A stretch of 64,000 nucleotides of DNA from Ceratotherium simum simum (Eukaryota > Chordata > Mammalia > Perissodactyla > Rhinocerotidae): contig NW_004454163.1 in NCBI RefSeq assembly GCF_000283155.1, forward strand, positions 223,878-287,877. The letters are read 5' to 3'. The number at the start of each line of letters is the position of its first letter. Positions within the stretch are counted from its first letter, which is position 1. This document shows positions 1-12,316 of the stretch, piece after piece. The notes under the pieces are model-generated. The model saw only the letters and a list, made by a program, of their open reading frames with translations, was not told where the DNA came from and made no database searches. A program made the translations under genes and the position numbers.

Positions 1-18
1 AAAAAAAAAAAAAAAAAA
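1..18. repeat. Poly-A run at window edge
   Basis: Eighteen A at the left edge. It could be the tail of a retroposon whose body lies outside the window. Confidence 0.6.
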
Positions 19-239
19 GATGTGCAATTTCAGAGAAGAAAAAAGTTTAGATCCTTTCAAATATTTTTAAGTACATTCAAAGGAAGGAATAACCTTCAGG
101 TTGGCCCATATGTTAAACACAAAAGTCAATGAATACTTATTTCAAACAATCATCTATGCACTTTTGGCTTTTTAAGCAACAAAAACAGAAGTATTTGCAG
201 ATTTATAAAATGGAAACTTGTGACTCTTTAATTTTTGTG

Positions 240-348
240 ATGAACATTCATTCATTTATCCATCCATCATTCATCCATCTATCCATTCAATATTTATTGA
301 GCACTGATGTTTGTAAAGTACTGTCCTGGGCTCTGTACAGACACCATG
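240..348 (+). mobile_element. L2-like 3' end fragment with CATT/TCCA simple repeat
   Basis: A run of CATTCATT and CCATC units leads into TTTATTGAGCACTG and then GTACTGTCCTGGGCTCTG, the pattern of an L2 3' end. The MLT2 LTR directly follows it. Confidence 0.5.
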
Positions 349-875
349 TGTGATGGTTAATTTTATGTGCCAACTTGATTGGGCCATAGGGCACCCAGGT
401 ATTTGGTCAAACATTAATCTGGGTATTTCTGTGAGGGTGTTTTTGGATGAGATCGACATTTAGATAGGTGGACTGAGTAAAGCAGATGGCACTCCCTAAT
501 ATGGGTGGACTTCATCTAATCAGTTGAAGGCTTGAATAGAACAAAAAGGCCGACCCTCCTCTCAGTAAAGAGAATTCCTCTTGCCTGACCGCCTTCAAAC
601 AGGCTTTCTCCTGCCTTCGGACTTGAACTGAAACATTGACTTTTCCTGGGTCTTGAGCCTGAGGGCCTTTGGACTAGAACTACACCATCAGCTCTTCTGG
701 GTCTCCAGCCTGCTGACTCACTCTGCAGATCTTGGAACTTGTCAGCCCCCTAAATCACATGAGTCAATTATTCCTTATAATAAATCAGATAGATAGAGAG
801 AGTGAGAGAGAGAGATATGACAGATATGTACATCTCCTATTGGTCCGTCTTCTCTGGATAACCCTTACTAACACA
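349..875 (+). mobile_element. Solo LTR of MLT2 type (ERVL)
   Basis: It begins TGTGATGGTTAATTTTATGT and contains the family hallmarks CAACTTGATTGGGCCA, TTTCTGTGAGGGTGTTT and GAATAGAACAAAAAGGC. It ends CTGGATAACCCTTACTAACACA. It is flanked by a likely 5-bp target duplication, CCATG at 344-348 and CTATG at 876-880 (one mismatch), as expected for ERVL. A GATA/GA microsatellite has grown inside its 3' part. There is no internal viral gene. This is an old non-coding copy. Confidence 0.8.
787..816. repeat. (GATA)n/(GA)n microsatellite inside the MLT2 LTR
   Basis: GATAGATA passes into GAGAGAGTGAGAGAGAGA near the LTR polyadenylation region. Confidence 0.8.
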
Positions 876-3800
876 CTATGTTAGACCACTATGATATATA
901 TGAGCAAGTCAGAGGGGTTCTGAGTTTCTACAAACCTGGTACACGGCACAACTTCTCTGTGTCTTCAGTCTAGCTCAGCAGACTTCAAACATGAGACAAT
1001 CCAATGTCACTCACATACACATATTTCCAAAGTTTTAAGAAATTTCTAATAAAACCTAAAAAACTTTTTGTTGGAACGTAATTATTAAGTTTTTGTTGGA
1101 ACTTAATTACTAGGATCTCTACCGTTATTACAGTAAATTTGAGAAGATAACTCACGACAGGCCACTGCATAGCAATGACATGTGCCAATTCACTAGCTGC
1201 AACTTTACCGCTCTCTGTCTTACTGAGTAAGAAGGTCCGAATGCAGGTGAGACTAACACCATGAAAAGGAGTAAAGGGGAACTCACTCAGGCGTATGCTT
1301 TAAAAAAGGGAAATTCTGTAAAATTTGTTAAGAAGTGTTAGTATCATATTACTCGTGACACTTCACATCTGATCTCAACACATACGTTGTAGGATTGGTC
1401 AGTGGAGAACTGACCACTAGATGGTTTGGGAATGTAAAACATATTTTACCTCTCACACAGCTACTGCTAAGACTAGAATTAATATTAATGGTTTAAATAA
1501 CTTTCCAGTTACACTGCATCTAGAATACCTTGGTAGTTTGCTTCCCACTTAATATTTTATATGTCCAAACTTTTGTTCCAGAGTATTCCAGAGCTTCTCA
1601 TGTTCCACAATTTTAAACCATACACATAACCTCTACCTCCCTAGCAGTGTCATATGACCCCTGTAGCTATGTATGTGACCCTCCTAACTACACACAACTT
1701 AATTTCATCTACCATAATGAAGTTAGTGGTAAATTTTCCTGCCTTTCAAACTCATCTGCACCTGTATGCATTTCTTTTAACAGCACCCTATTGACTTATA
1801 TTTCTCCAAAAGCCACCTGGAGACTTGACTGTATCCACACCTGTGATTTATAAACAAATACACCCTATCACATTCCAGGAATTTAATCTCACCCACCTTA
1901 TTTAATACTTACGTGCAATTTAATTTGAGCAAAATGTTATGTTTACCTGAAATAGTAGTTCTTGGGGATCCAGAGTTTTAAAAAGAGAAAGAATTGATTA
2001 AAGTACAAGAATAAACTTTTCTGGAATCCAGGAAACTAAATTGCACAGCTTGGAGCACACAATCCATTACAAAAATCTGCTCTAAGCATGAAAATGTTTT
2101 TAATTTCCTTGATTGCTTGAGAAGGATTCCAAATACATGAAAGTGAAAAAAAAATTACTTTACCCTACAAGGCTCCATACTTCGGCCATTATAAATATCG
2201 TATCAAAGCCAAAATTAGCCACTTGTGCTCCTGTTTCAGGTTTTCTCTGCCCTCTCCATTTCTACCTATGAATCTTCCTATTCTCAAACTGCTCAAGAGG
2301 GAACTAGCGATGGATGTGCAGGTGAGAAGCTAAAGCATGTTTCCAGTTCTCACAGCCATCTGAAAAGAAATGCCCACAAGTCAACTCGCCCTTATCATGG
2401 TGCTGAAACCACCTCTACTATGAAATTGGCCTGTGTCCTAGTTTTTCCAGCTAGAAGAGCGAGCAAAAGTGAGTGGTTCCAAAAGTGAGGGGGTAACTGT
2501 TATGTCTTCCATAAACCAAGAAATCATGAGTTAATTTTAGTAGGAAAAAGTGTTATTTTTTTACTTTACTAAATGGAGAAATACAATCCCAAGTGTTTGG
2601 AATTGACTGCAAAGTGCCTAAAGAATTTAGAAATGAACATTTCAAGCACAGTCTGGGTATTCTGATCTATCTCTGCAGAATCATTCCTTGAAATGTTTTT
2701 TTTCGTCTGTTTTAACTAGAAACAAAGAGCATAGTACCACAGACCAATATCCCTGCTTTCTAGTGCTATACATTCAGACCTGCAGTCAAGGCTGTGGACA
2801 CTCTGCAGGACAAGAGGCCTATTTCCATACTGAGTATCCAATAGTGCGTGACAGTAGCCGGTACCATGGGGAAGAGCGACTGCAGATTATTTATTTTTTA
2901 ATGAATATGCAAATTACTCCCTTGTCTTTTTTTTAAGTCAAGAGTTTAGGCACTTAAGGTAAACCAAATATAGACAATCCTAAAATTTATCTCGTGTTTT
3001 GGAGTGAATTATTGTCATTAGAGGCCTTATTTTTTTAACTTATTTGTGGATGAGGTGGCAAGGGGTGGGGGTCGTGGCCCCAAACTACTTATCTCAGAAA
3101 CTGAAATGGAAATGAGAAGGAAAGGTAAAGTATAAAAATAGGCTATTAGTATATAGTGAGCAATGCTAAATACCTAAGAATCACTAACACTGCAACTGAA
3201 ACTGGTTTTCAGGTGATAAAAAAATTGAGTCTAAATTTGAGTCAGGTAAGATACATACATATACACATACAGCAGAGCTGATTAGAATCATCAAAACATC
3301 ACTTGTCTAGAAAGAACACCCTGTTTTCACTAGTTACTAAATAGCAGGTACTTGTAGTAAGTTGGTACTCAGTAAATAACCAGTTAAGAAATAAATGAAG
3401 TGATCTAAGTAAGGGTCTTAAGTCCAACTGATAAACTCTTATCATCATATACTTATATATACCAAAAAAAAAATCACTAGGAATTTAAAATGCAGTTAAA
3501 AAAAAAATTGGGGGCTCCATAATACGAAAACAGGCTGCATACTATGAACACCAATAGCCCAGGAGGAGTTGGAGAAGCTCTTTTTCTGGTAAACTCTACC
3601 AGCTGTGGCCACTGGCACTGAACTCTGGCAGCATCTTCTTGATGCCAACTGCCTGTGACTGTCCTGTCTGCCTCTCCAAGAAAACAACCAGAGTTAATTC
3701 CACTTGGTTATATTATTGATTTTGGTTACACAAACAGATTTATAATGAAGGAAGACTATAAATAATGTTATCGAGGGTTTCTGTTGTTGGTTGTGTACCA

Positions 3801-4374
3801 AACATTATGACTGTGAAAATATTTCCCATTTTTCATTAAAATGTTCCCAAAGCATTTGCTGGTGAAGAAATTAACCAAACCAAAATTTATTAAAAGTGCA
3901 CAGGTATTTATTCTATATCAGAAAATTTGGTTACATGAAAGTTGAGATTATAACTGTCAGTATCTTGAAATCAAGGGTCATAGACAATTTTTAATTTTCA
4001 TCCTTCTTCAAATATTTTTTAAAAACCATTTAGTAATTCAAGAATTTAAGCTAAGTGTTTTACACAGTATCCCTAGTCCTGTCCATTATCTTATGGAGGT
4101 CTTATTAAGGAGCAATAGTCCTAAAACTGGGTCATGAGAATAAGTAAAATCATCCTCATCCGAGTAAAATTATTCTCATTCTTGCAATTAATTCATAAAT
4201 TGAATTAAACATACTTTCATAGGAAAAACAATTTAACCACCTAAACATAAATATAGATGCAAAAACTAATTCACCATAATGAAGTATACTTAAAATAAAA
4301 TGGACTCCCAGCTTCACACCCTGATTTTTTGAACTTATAATACATTTATCGGAGAGAATTTTCCATGGTAAAAA
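876..4374. other. Unannotated AT-rich intron
   Basis: No exon, SINE or LINE was recognised. The short ORFs here show no family resemblance. The only local structure noted is a 26-bp tandem duplication near 1.06 kb. Confidence 0.5.
1061..1111. repeat. Imperfect 26-bp tandem duplication
   Basis: The two units share the core TTTTTGTTGGAAC(G/T)TAATTA and differ at only a few positions. Confidence 0.8.
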
Positions 4375-4566
4375 TACTTGACCTGGAGCCCAGAGTCCAG
4401 TATAAGAAGGGTTGGAGACCTTCTTATACTGCTCGTCAGCTGTGTGTCCTTGGGCAAGTCATTTAATCTCTCTGGACCTCATTTCCTTCAACTGTAAACT
4501 GAGAAGGTTGTGGTTGAAAAGCTCTCAAGTTCCATCCTGTTCTAATAACCTACGAATCTGTGAGAG
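4375..4566 (+). mobile_element. MIR SINE (sense)
   Basis: It contains the MIR core: AGCTGTGTGTCCTTGGGCAA, then TTTAATCTCTCTGGACCTCA and CAACTGTAAACTGAGAAGG, ending TTCTAATAACCTACGAATCT. A 13-bp inverted repeat lies in its 5' half. Confidence 0.75.
4398..4431. repeat. Perfect 13-bp inverted repeat with 8-base loop
   Basis: CAGTATAAGAAGG at 4398-4410 is the exact reverse complement of CCTTCTTATACTG at 4419-4431, separated by GTTGGAGA. It lies inside an MIR but does not match what I remember of the MIR consensus. Confidence 0.9.
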
Positions 4567-7500
4567 AGAAAGTTCATAAATATTCCATAATCTTCCTTTT
4601 ACCAAAATGCTACTTCCAAATATAGATAACCTTTTATGACACAAAGCAAATGTTATGACAAGGTACTTTTCAATTAATGCAAATTTTAAAGTTACTATTT
4701 AAAATAGTTCAAAAATAGAGCAGACTCTATCAAGATGTTATGATTTCAGATATTTCAGAACACAACATAGGGATCACATGCCAATCAAAAAAAATCTGAA
4801 TGAAGCAAATTATTGAGTATGAATTTTACAGAGTTCTGGAATACTTCCAAATTCCTTCTATCCTTTTCAAAATAAGCTTTTCATAAGAACACAGTCAAGT
4901 CTTAATTAATCAGAACCCATCAATTATATACATTTAAAGTTTAAAAATTATTATTTTTTCACTTCAATCTAAGAAGAAAAGTCCAATCTGACAATAGAAC
5001 AAATTTATATCAGTCATTCAATAACCCTTTTTCGCTCTCCTCTAACTTCTGGGGTATGGCCTGCATCACAGAACTCCAAAATGAAAATTCAAATTCAGAA
5101 AAATATTCACCCAGGTCAATCCACAGGACTTAATTAAAAACATAATCACATTCATTAATGGTGTTATAATAGCCAAATAATACATTTTATAAGGATGTTT
5201 AAAAATAAAGCTTGAATATAAAGGGATTCCTAGTTAACCCCCACATGACTGAATTAACCAGAAAATAACCACTCCATATGTGGATTAGTTAACTGAGGAT
5301 TTACTGTAAAAGTAATAACTAGAAGTTGTAATAGATGGGAAATGAGTAGAATACATTCTTTTCAATAATATTCTCATGATATTACTTCCCTCACAGGGCT
5401 TATTCACAAGTTCTCTGTTCTGAGATTTTGAATGTGAGATTCTTGAAAACTTTTATTTCCTGCCAGCAGCCAGTTACCATTTGCAAATGTGGGGTAGGAA
5501 AGTATTATATGCATCTTATGGGCATCAACTTACCGTGGTATGTTCCTCCTAGATAGACGGTTTGAACTTATTTTTTCATTTGAGAAAGAAAAAAAAAACT
5601 ATCTATAGAAATTATTCACTACAGTTATAAATTTATACATAATGATTTTTTAAAAAATCACGTAACATATAACTACTAAACAGTGAGGAAGCCCACAAGA
5701 TGAGTTACACTGTTTCTGAGTTTCAGAGCATCTGTCCCATTTAACAGACTCTTTTATCTGGCTTAACTAAACTATTCTTTTTAAAACTATTTTCCAATAT
5801 AATGGTAAATATCTTATACATCAGCATTTAAAAACTCAAATTCAAGTCCTTAAAATAATTCATAATTTTAATTTAGCATCTCTAATTATTTTATATCACA
5901 GGTAGCATGAGATTACTTTTTTACAGTTTATCTAGTTACACAAGTGTTTAGTTAAAATTACTTTGGCTATAAGCACAAAAATCAAAATTATGTACAAAGA
6001 GGCAACCCAATATGGCGCCAATTAGAAAACATACAAACACACACATACACACACAAATAAGCATTCATTATCAATTCCATGACAAATATTTTCTTAGATT
6101 ATGAAAAACTTGAAAATGGTAAAACTGAAAAACCCCATAAGTTTGACAATCAAAAGTACTACTATAGTACATTTCCTGTCATAATGTCTCATAAAACTCT
6201 AACATCATTTTAGACTACAAAATCAAAGCTCATCAAGAATAATATATTATCTGAACCAAGACACCTAAAACTAAAAAATGAACCTAGATCTACCCAATAC
6301 CTACAGATATTGAGTTTAAAATGTTGAAAAATTTGTTAATTCTTGGTGTGATAGTAAAGTATGGAAGGAGAGACTGTATGCATATTAAAACAGACACCAT
6401 CGAATCAGTCATACATTGTAATACAGAAGACAGTAGGAACACTATTACCTAGGGCACTTAAAACGACACAAGACTAAATAAGAAAAAGCCCAATGTAAAA
6501 AAATACAACTGAATAAATGACTTAATAGGAGTATAGTATACATGCTACAATACTGATACAAACCTTGCATTTACAAGCAGGACTCATTCCCCTAATATTT
6601 AAATTAAAAAAAAGCACATGAGAGCTCTTCTCTACTGTATAAAGAAGCAGTCAATAAAACAAAGAGGGAGACAGGGAAAAGTGCAGAAGGTCAAAAAGGC
6701 AGCTGTCAAAAGAAATAGGTTTCCCTTTGGGAAAAAAGTGAAAGTTCTTATGCATTTTAATTAGCCAGCTTCCAAAAAGAATCAGGTGAAGACTACTAAT
6801 TATCACCTTCTAGCCTCACTAACACTTTGCCGTCTAGCAAAAAGGAAGAAAAAGGGAGGAAAAAAAGAAAAAGAAAAACACTCTCCCACTCAAGGCCATT
6901 AAAAAAAGAAAAAAATCTAAGCTTCCTCCAGGATCCTTCCAAAAGCTACTGACAAGGTTTATCTTCAAAGAACTTTCTTGTTTACAATACAAATCTTCTC
7001 CTCTGTTACAAATTAAACCCAATTATCTGGTGAACAGTTTCCATAATAAAACCTGGTAGACAGAGGAAGCAGTAACCTTTTCATTTTTTTTCCCCCTCCA
7101 TTTGATAGCCTCCAGGTTTCAAGAAGTGAAAACCACTCTTACTTATCCCATTAACACATAGGTGTTGAGAGGGCATGGAAACCCCTGGAAAGATAAATGG
7201 CCTCATTTTCCTTGGATCAGGCTTTTGAGACAACTTCCAAAGATCTGAAAAAGTGCGGAAAACCCTCAGTTCCTTTTTTGATCCATAAATTTAAAAACTA
7301 CTATGGGAAACATAACATTCTACTGAAGAGCATCATTAACTCTTTCTGGTCAATGGAATCTAAAGTCATTGGTTTACTGAGTCACTGGTGAAAGACGAAC
7401 TGCAAATATTCAAAGAAATAGATCCATCTGTTGAGAAAGCGAATAGATGAGATGCAATCACATATACTTGAGTCCTGGCCAATTCCAACTCAACCTGACA

Positions 7501-10494
7501 GACTGAGGCTCAGCTTTTAATCAAGCAGCTCCGCAAAGACACATTTGTGTCCCTTTAACAGTCAAACTACAGCGCCCATCCAATGAGGAATTTCAGAAAA
7601 TCCAGTTTATTCTAAGTCCTGAAAATGCATTCGTGCATGCCCAACAACCACATACCTCAATGACAAAATTACCAGCTCTATTTTATTCTGTGATAATATT
7701 TTGCATTAGCAGATGACTTATGAGAAGGTTTTAACTAGACATTTTCTATTGATGTGAACTCTGTTTTGTAAAAATATTAGAGGTACTTTTAATAACACAA
7801 GGTCACAGTTAGAAAACAACAGCTTTTCCCAAATTTTCTTCACCTTAACTAGAAGCAGGAGTAATGTCTAAACAAATAAAGAAGCTCCCCTCTCTTTCCT
7901 CCCATTTACCTGACTAGTCAAGAAACACAGAATAATGAAACCCAAGTCCAGTCATGCCTCAACAGGCTTTGCTTGTGTTGGACATTAAACATACACTTTC
8001 TTAACACAAAAGCACCTTCTTCAGTATAAAAGCAGTATGATTAATCTTATTACACCAGCATCTGAACCATGGCCACCACGCGATGGGAGAGTAACTAGAC
8101 TGCTAATGGCATAAATAATGTATCTACAAACTGCTATTATCGGAGCTAATAAGGAGCAAAAGAGAAAGTTCATTCTTGAAATGCCTATTACAAATTAAGA
8201 AAATTTTCCATAGAAACAAGATTCCTATGCTGCAAAATAAATATATTTTTGGTAGACTGGTCTGCGACCTTAAGTAGCCTTTTTCTTTTCTTTTAATTTT
8301 TAACACTGTTAGGACAGAAAAAAATGTTTTACTAACTTACAAAGAACTGACAAATAAATAAAAAATGAAATGCCATCTAACTTTAAGTGGGGGAATTCTG
8401 AGATCTCTACGTATTTAGAAGTAAAGAGTAACGCTTTCCTTCTTCTCACACAGTTCACGAAGGATTTAAGGAGAAGGTTCATGGAGCATAATGAAAACTT
8501 AAAGTGGAACTCTTTGGCCATGTCTCCTTCTAAGTATTATAACAAGAAACAAACAATATAAAGGGCTAGATATGGAATGGCCGTACAAATAAGATACTTT
8601 GGACTGTTATTCTCAAAAACTAGGGAATGATTTATTATTGCAAATTTCCATATCATTCAAGACAAAACCAAGTCTTAGCTTCAAGGTGATTTTTCACAAA
8701 TAACTGTTGTCAAAATCTCTTTGACACTTTTTCCTACTACTTTGAAATAGGAAACCCTGGGAAAAAAACCTTCCATGTCTAGATAATCAGAAGATCAGGA
8801 AGAAAGCTTTTTCTACTGTCTTTAAAGTTATATATTCTTATTATCATTAAAAGCGCATAAATAGTGTCAACACTTACAGGCGCTTGTTAATTCTTCTTTC
8901 ATATGCCAAAACAGTATTTCCAAAATGCTGGTTAACAAATGGTATTCCCTTCCTTTTCTGAAGGATCAGCCAAGAATTTACATACCATACTTCTGGAGAA
9001 AATCATTTTTGACAGAAGGAATCGTCATGGCAAGAATATACAAATACAGGGCCATATGGTGTCCTTTTTTGAGATAAGAGGCGAAAGGCAATAAACCTGA
9101 CACACGTAGGAGTTTATTCCCTTTCTGAATTATGAATGTGGTGTTGCCCATGTTAACATACGAAATGAGAACACCCTCACAATGTACTACTTACTCATGG
9201 GGACCTCTGCTGTTATCACCACTGTGTAGCATTGTCCTCTGGTTAATTCTGCTTTGTCTTAGTTCCAGCCAAAGACTGACATAAAACAGCATTTCCCTAC
9301 ATGGGACCCTCTATCAGCCACATTCTTTCACTGCATCAATTATTTCTTGAGAATAAACTTTTGTCTTTGTTCCTCAATCCTAAAATAATGAATCTGCTCT
9401 GCAAGCTAGTGGGCCGAGCCACCCATGCAATAATAGGAGTTATCAGAAGAGGGATAAGGAATATGCATGCTATGGAGGAGCTAAAGGATGCCTCTTTCCT
9501 GTTAAAAGGAGGACAGTGATGAACGTGAAATAAACGCATGTCCTAAGTGCTAAACGTGTTACTGACTGTAACAAGAGTTCAGAGGAGAAAGATGCCTAGG
9601 CCTAGGCAGGCTGCAGTTGAACCTAAGGCCAGACAGAGGTAGCTAGACCTGGCCAAGGGTCTCTAGCTGCATAGGACAAAGCTGGCTGTAGAACCCAAAT
9701 TGCTCTTCTCCAAATTGTGGGTTCTCTTCACCAAGCCACACTGTCTCCATGGTCCATTTCATAGAAGCAGCAGGGCTTAAGGTAAATCAAGCTGAACTGG
9801 GTTAGTATGGCAGAAAAATTAAAGAGGATGATAAAGAAAGCACACACCCATCTGACAGTCTGCACAGAGCCACTATGGTGGGCCTTCTTGCTTTGCGTTG
9901 TAAAGAGAAAGAGGGTTCTTATCAACTCTCCTATCAACTCCCAAGGCTGACCTTCAGTAGCTTGCCTGTCCTACTTACAGACCTTGGAAACAGCCCAGAC
10001 GGATACCGCCAGGGAGGAAAACAACAGACAGGACCTCTATTATCAAATCTCACAGCCTCGGCAGCTTGGCCTCAGCCTCACCCTCCCTCCTGGAGCCCGC
10101 CTGCTGACCTAGATGGAGACGTGTCCGAGCGTGTGAGTCGCACACACATGTGTCCGTGTGTCCCTCCTCCCCACTCCTGCAATGGAATCTCATGTTCCTT
10201 CTTTTCTCTTTGGTTTCCTCTGGATTTTGAATGTTAATGTAATCTTGAAATAGAAGTGGCTTTTGGAAACATATGTATTTGAGGTAATAACCCTGTCCAC
10301 AGTAAAAAAGGAAATAACTCTGTGCTATAATTTGTGTGAGCGAAAATAATCTCAGGAATCATCTAACCAATACCTATCATTTTATAAATGAACTAACTGA
10401 GGCTCTGAGAGGCAGGTGTTGTTTCTTTGAAATTAAAAACATTGAGTTCTCAGATTTCTTGTTCAGTCTGAAACTTTTTGAGTGAGAAGAGTCA
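4567..10494. other. Unannotated AT-rich intron
   Basis: No recognised exon or clear repeat. A weak match to the reverse of an MIR (AACTGAGGCTCTGAGAGG) lies near 10.4 kb. Around 5.22-5.31 kb, the segments TTCCTAGTTAACC and GGATTAGTTAACTGAGG vaguely resemble a degenerate DNA transposon, but not enough to call. Confidence 0.45.
9593..9608. repeat. Perfect 16-bp palindrome
   Basis: TGCCTAGGCCTAGGCA equals its own reverse complement. Confidence 0.9.
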
Positions 10495-10697
10495 AATGCA
10501 GGCAGAAAGAACATTGAACTGAAATATCAGAGACTCAAATTTGGTTTAACCTATGCTATCCATTAGCAATGGAGACTTGAAAAAAATCGTTTACTTTCTT
10601 TAAAGCCAGTTTAGTAACATGCAACATGGAAAAGATTAAGAGCTGAAATAGATGATCCAAAGTTTCTTTTCCAGATCTAAAGTTCTATTCCAAATGA
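10495..10697 (+). mobile_element. MIR-family SINE (sense, diverged)
   Basis: The order of blocks fits MIR: AGAGACTCAAATTTGGTTT, TAGCAATGGAGACTTGAAAA, TTTCTTTAAAGCCAGTTTAG, and a 3' end ATCTAAAGTTCTATTCC. Confidence 0.5.
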
Positions 10698-12029
10698 ACA
10701 GAATCATTTCTGTTCCAAACTGAACAAGAGTAAATAATAAGAATAAAGTGTAAAGAGTTTAACTGCATTTACAACGATTACTTTCTAAATTTTAAGCTAA
10801 CCAAGTTTTACGAGTGTACATTTATTTTTTATGTATTTTCTTTCCTAGCCTCTGCACTTTTATATCTACACAACTAGAAGGACAGTTTGACCTCAGCATT
10901 TAAGGGTAACAGACAATGAGCCTGACAGACAATTAGCTGTTAAGAGTTAGAGATATATTTAGCATTTAAGAAATGTATTATCAGTACCCTGAAAGTATTT
11001 GGAAAGTTTCGTCATCAGCAGATAGAGCATGAATCATGTCTGTGTCACTACCCGACCACTCATCTAATCTCTTCCACACGCTTTGTCTCCAGAGCTGGTT
11101 TGTTTCATATTTCAGCTGCACGACCACAGACAAATTCACTTGTCCAAAATAAAACCTTCTGACTTTCTGCACTCACTGTCCTCAAAGGGGTCAGTGATGT
11201 CTCCAGCTGCAGAATTCCACACCGTGATCTTAATGAGCAAAAAGGCATTCTGTGCTGCTCTCAGCAGAGAGGACACCAAATGGCCACTGAAAAGGCCAGA
11301 CCCAAATTCCTTTGAAGGAGGCGCAGAGGTGAGGGATTCAGCAAAAGGCTGTGAAGTTTATGTAAAATTTCACTGAGGTTTCAAACACTCTTAAAAGAAA
11401 TTAACAGGTTGGTTTGGATTGGAAAAAAAAAAAAAAGTTTCTTAAGACTATATTGTAGTGCTCATTTGATCATCTCTTAATATCCAATAAATAACCTTTA
11501 TTTCCATGAAGTAAAGTATGTGACCTCTTATAAATGTCCTCCCATTGGTAACTCAAAATTTATTTTAAGAGAAAAAAAAAAACTTCCTGAGGATCCCTGC
11601 TCACATTCAAAGTAGCAGATTTACAAACTCAAACAAGCAGATCAAAAAAAAAAAAAAGGAACTCAAATATGCAGATCAAAGCCCACACTCTGAGGCCCCT
11701 TATCTCCACAGGCTGGCAAGCAAGCAAGGCATAGCCACTGAAAGAGCTTCCACTAATTCTCTGAAGGAAGAAAAGTCAACAGCACAGAGCCAACAGAGGG
11801 AAGGAAATTCAGGAGGCCAAATTTGTGGAACAAAAAGACTTTTTTTTTTTTAATATATACATCTTTTTTTGCTAAAATTTAAGAATACTAGAGGGATCGG
11901 TAAAAGTACAGGGAAGTACTTTTGACGAATATGAAGATAGTAATATTCTTTCAACACAATATATATTCATCAGACCTTGAGTAAAATACTGGATCTGGGC
12001 GCCAAGGTGCAAAGAAACTACACAGCATC
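10698..12029. other. Unannotated intron
   Basis: Several A runs and a short spaced direct repeat (AACTCAAA...GCAGATCAAA, near 11.63 and 11.66 kb). No family was recognised. Confidence 0.45.
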
Positions 12030-12316
12030 TTGAGCAGCACTGCCCAATGGAAATATGTGAGTTGCACGTGTAATTTTAAAGTTTCCAGTAGCCCATTTAA
12101 AAAGGTAAAATGAAACAGGTGAAATTAATTTTAACAATATATTTTATCTAAGTCAACATACTTAAAATATTATCATTTCAATATGTAAACAATATAAAAA
12201 AGGAGACTTTTACATTCTCTTTTTTGTACTCCGTGTCTTCAAAATCCGGAGTAGCTACATTACAAATTCTCCATAGCCACATGCGGCTACTGGCTACCAC
12301 CCTGAGCAGAACATTT
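12030..12316. mobile_element. MER5-like hAT-Charlie non-autonomous DNA transposon
   Basis: It begins near CAGCACTGCCCAATGGAAAT and ends near GCCACATGCGGCTACTGGCT, the terminal signatures of MER5-group elements. The AT-rich interior includes TTAACAATATATTTTATCTA and TATTATCATTTCAATATGTA. The exact subfamily is not assigned. Confidence 0.65.

Noticed and set aside
5221..5310. Possible DNA transposon with GTTAAC-rich ends
   Set aside because: Resemblance to Tigger-like termini is weak and no matching opposite end or TA duplication was found.
9875..10237. 120-codon plus-strand ORF
   Set aside because: Low-complexity Pro/Ser-rich end, no recognised domain, and no flanking gene signals.
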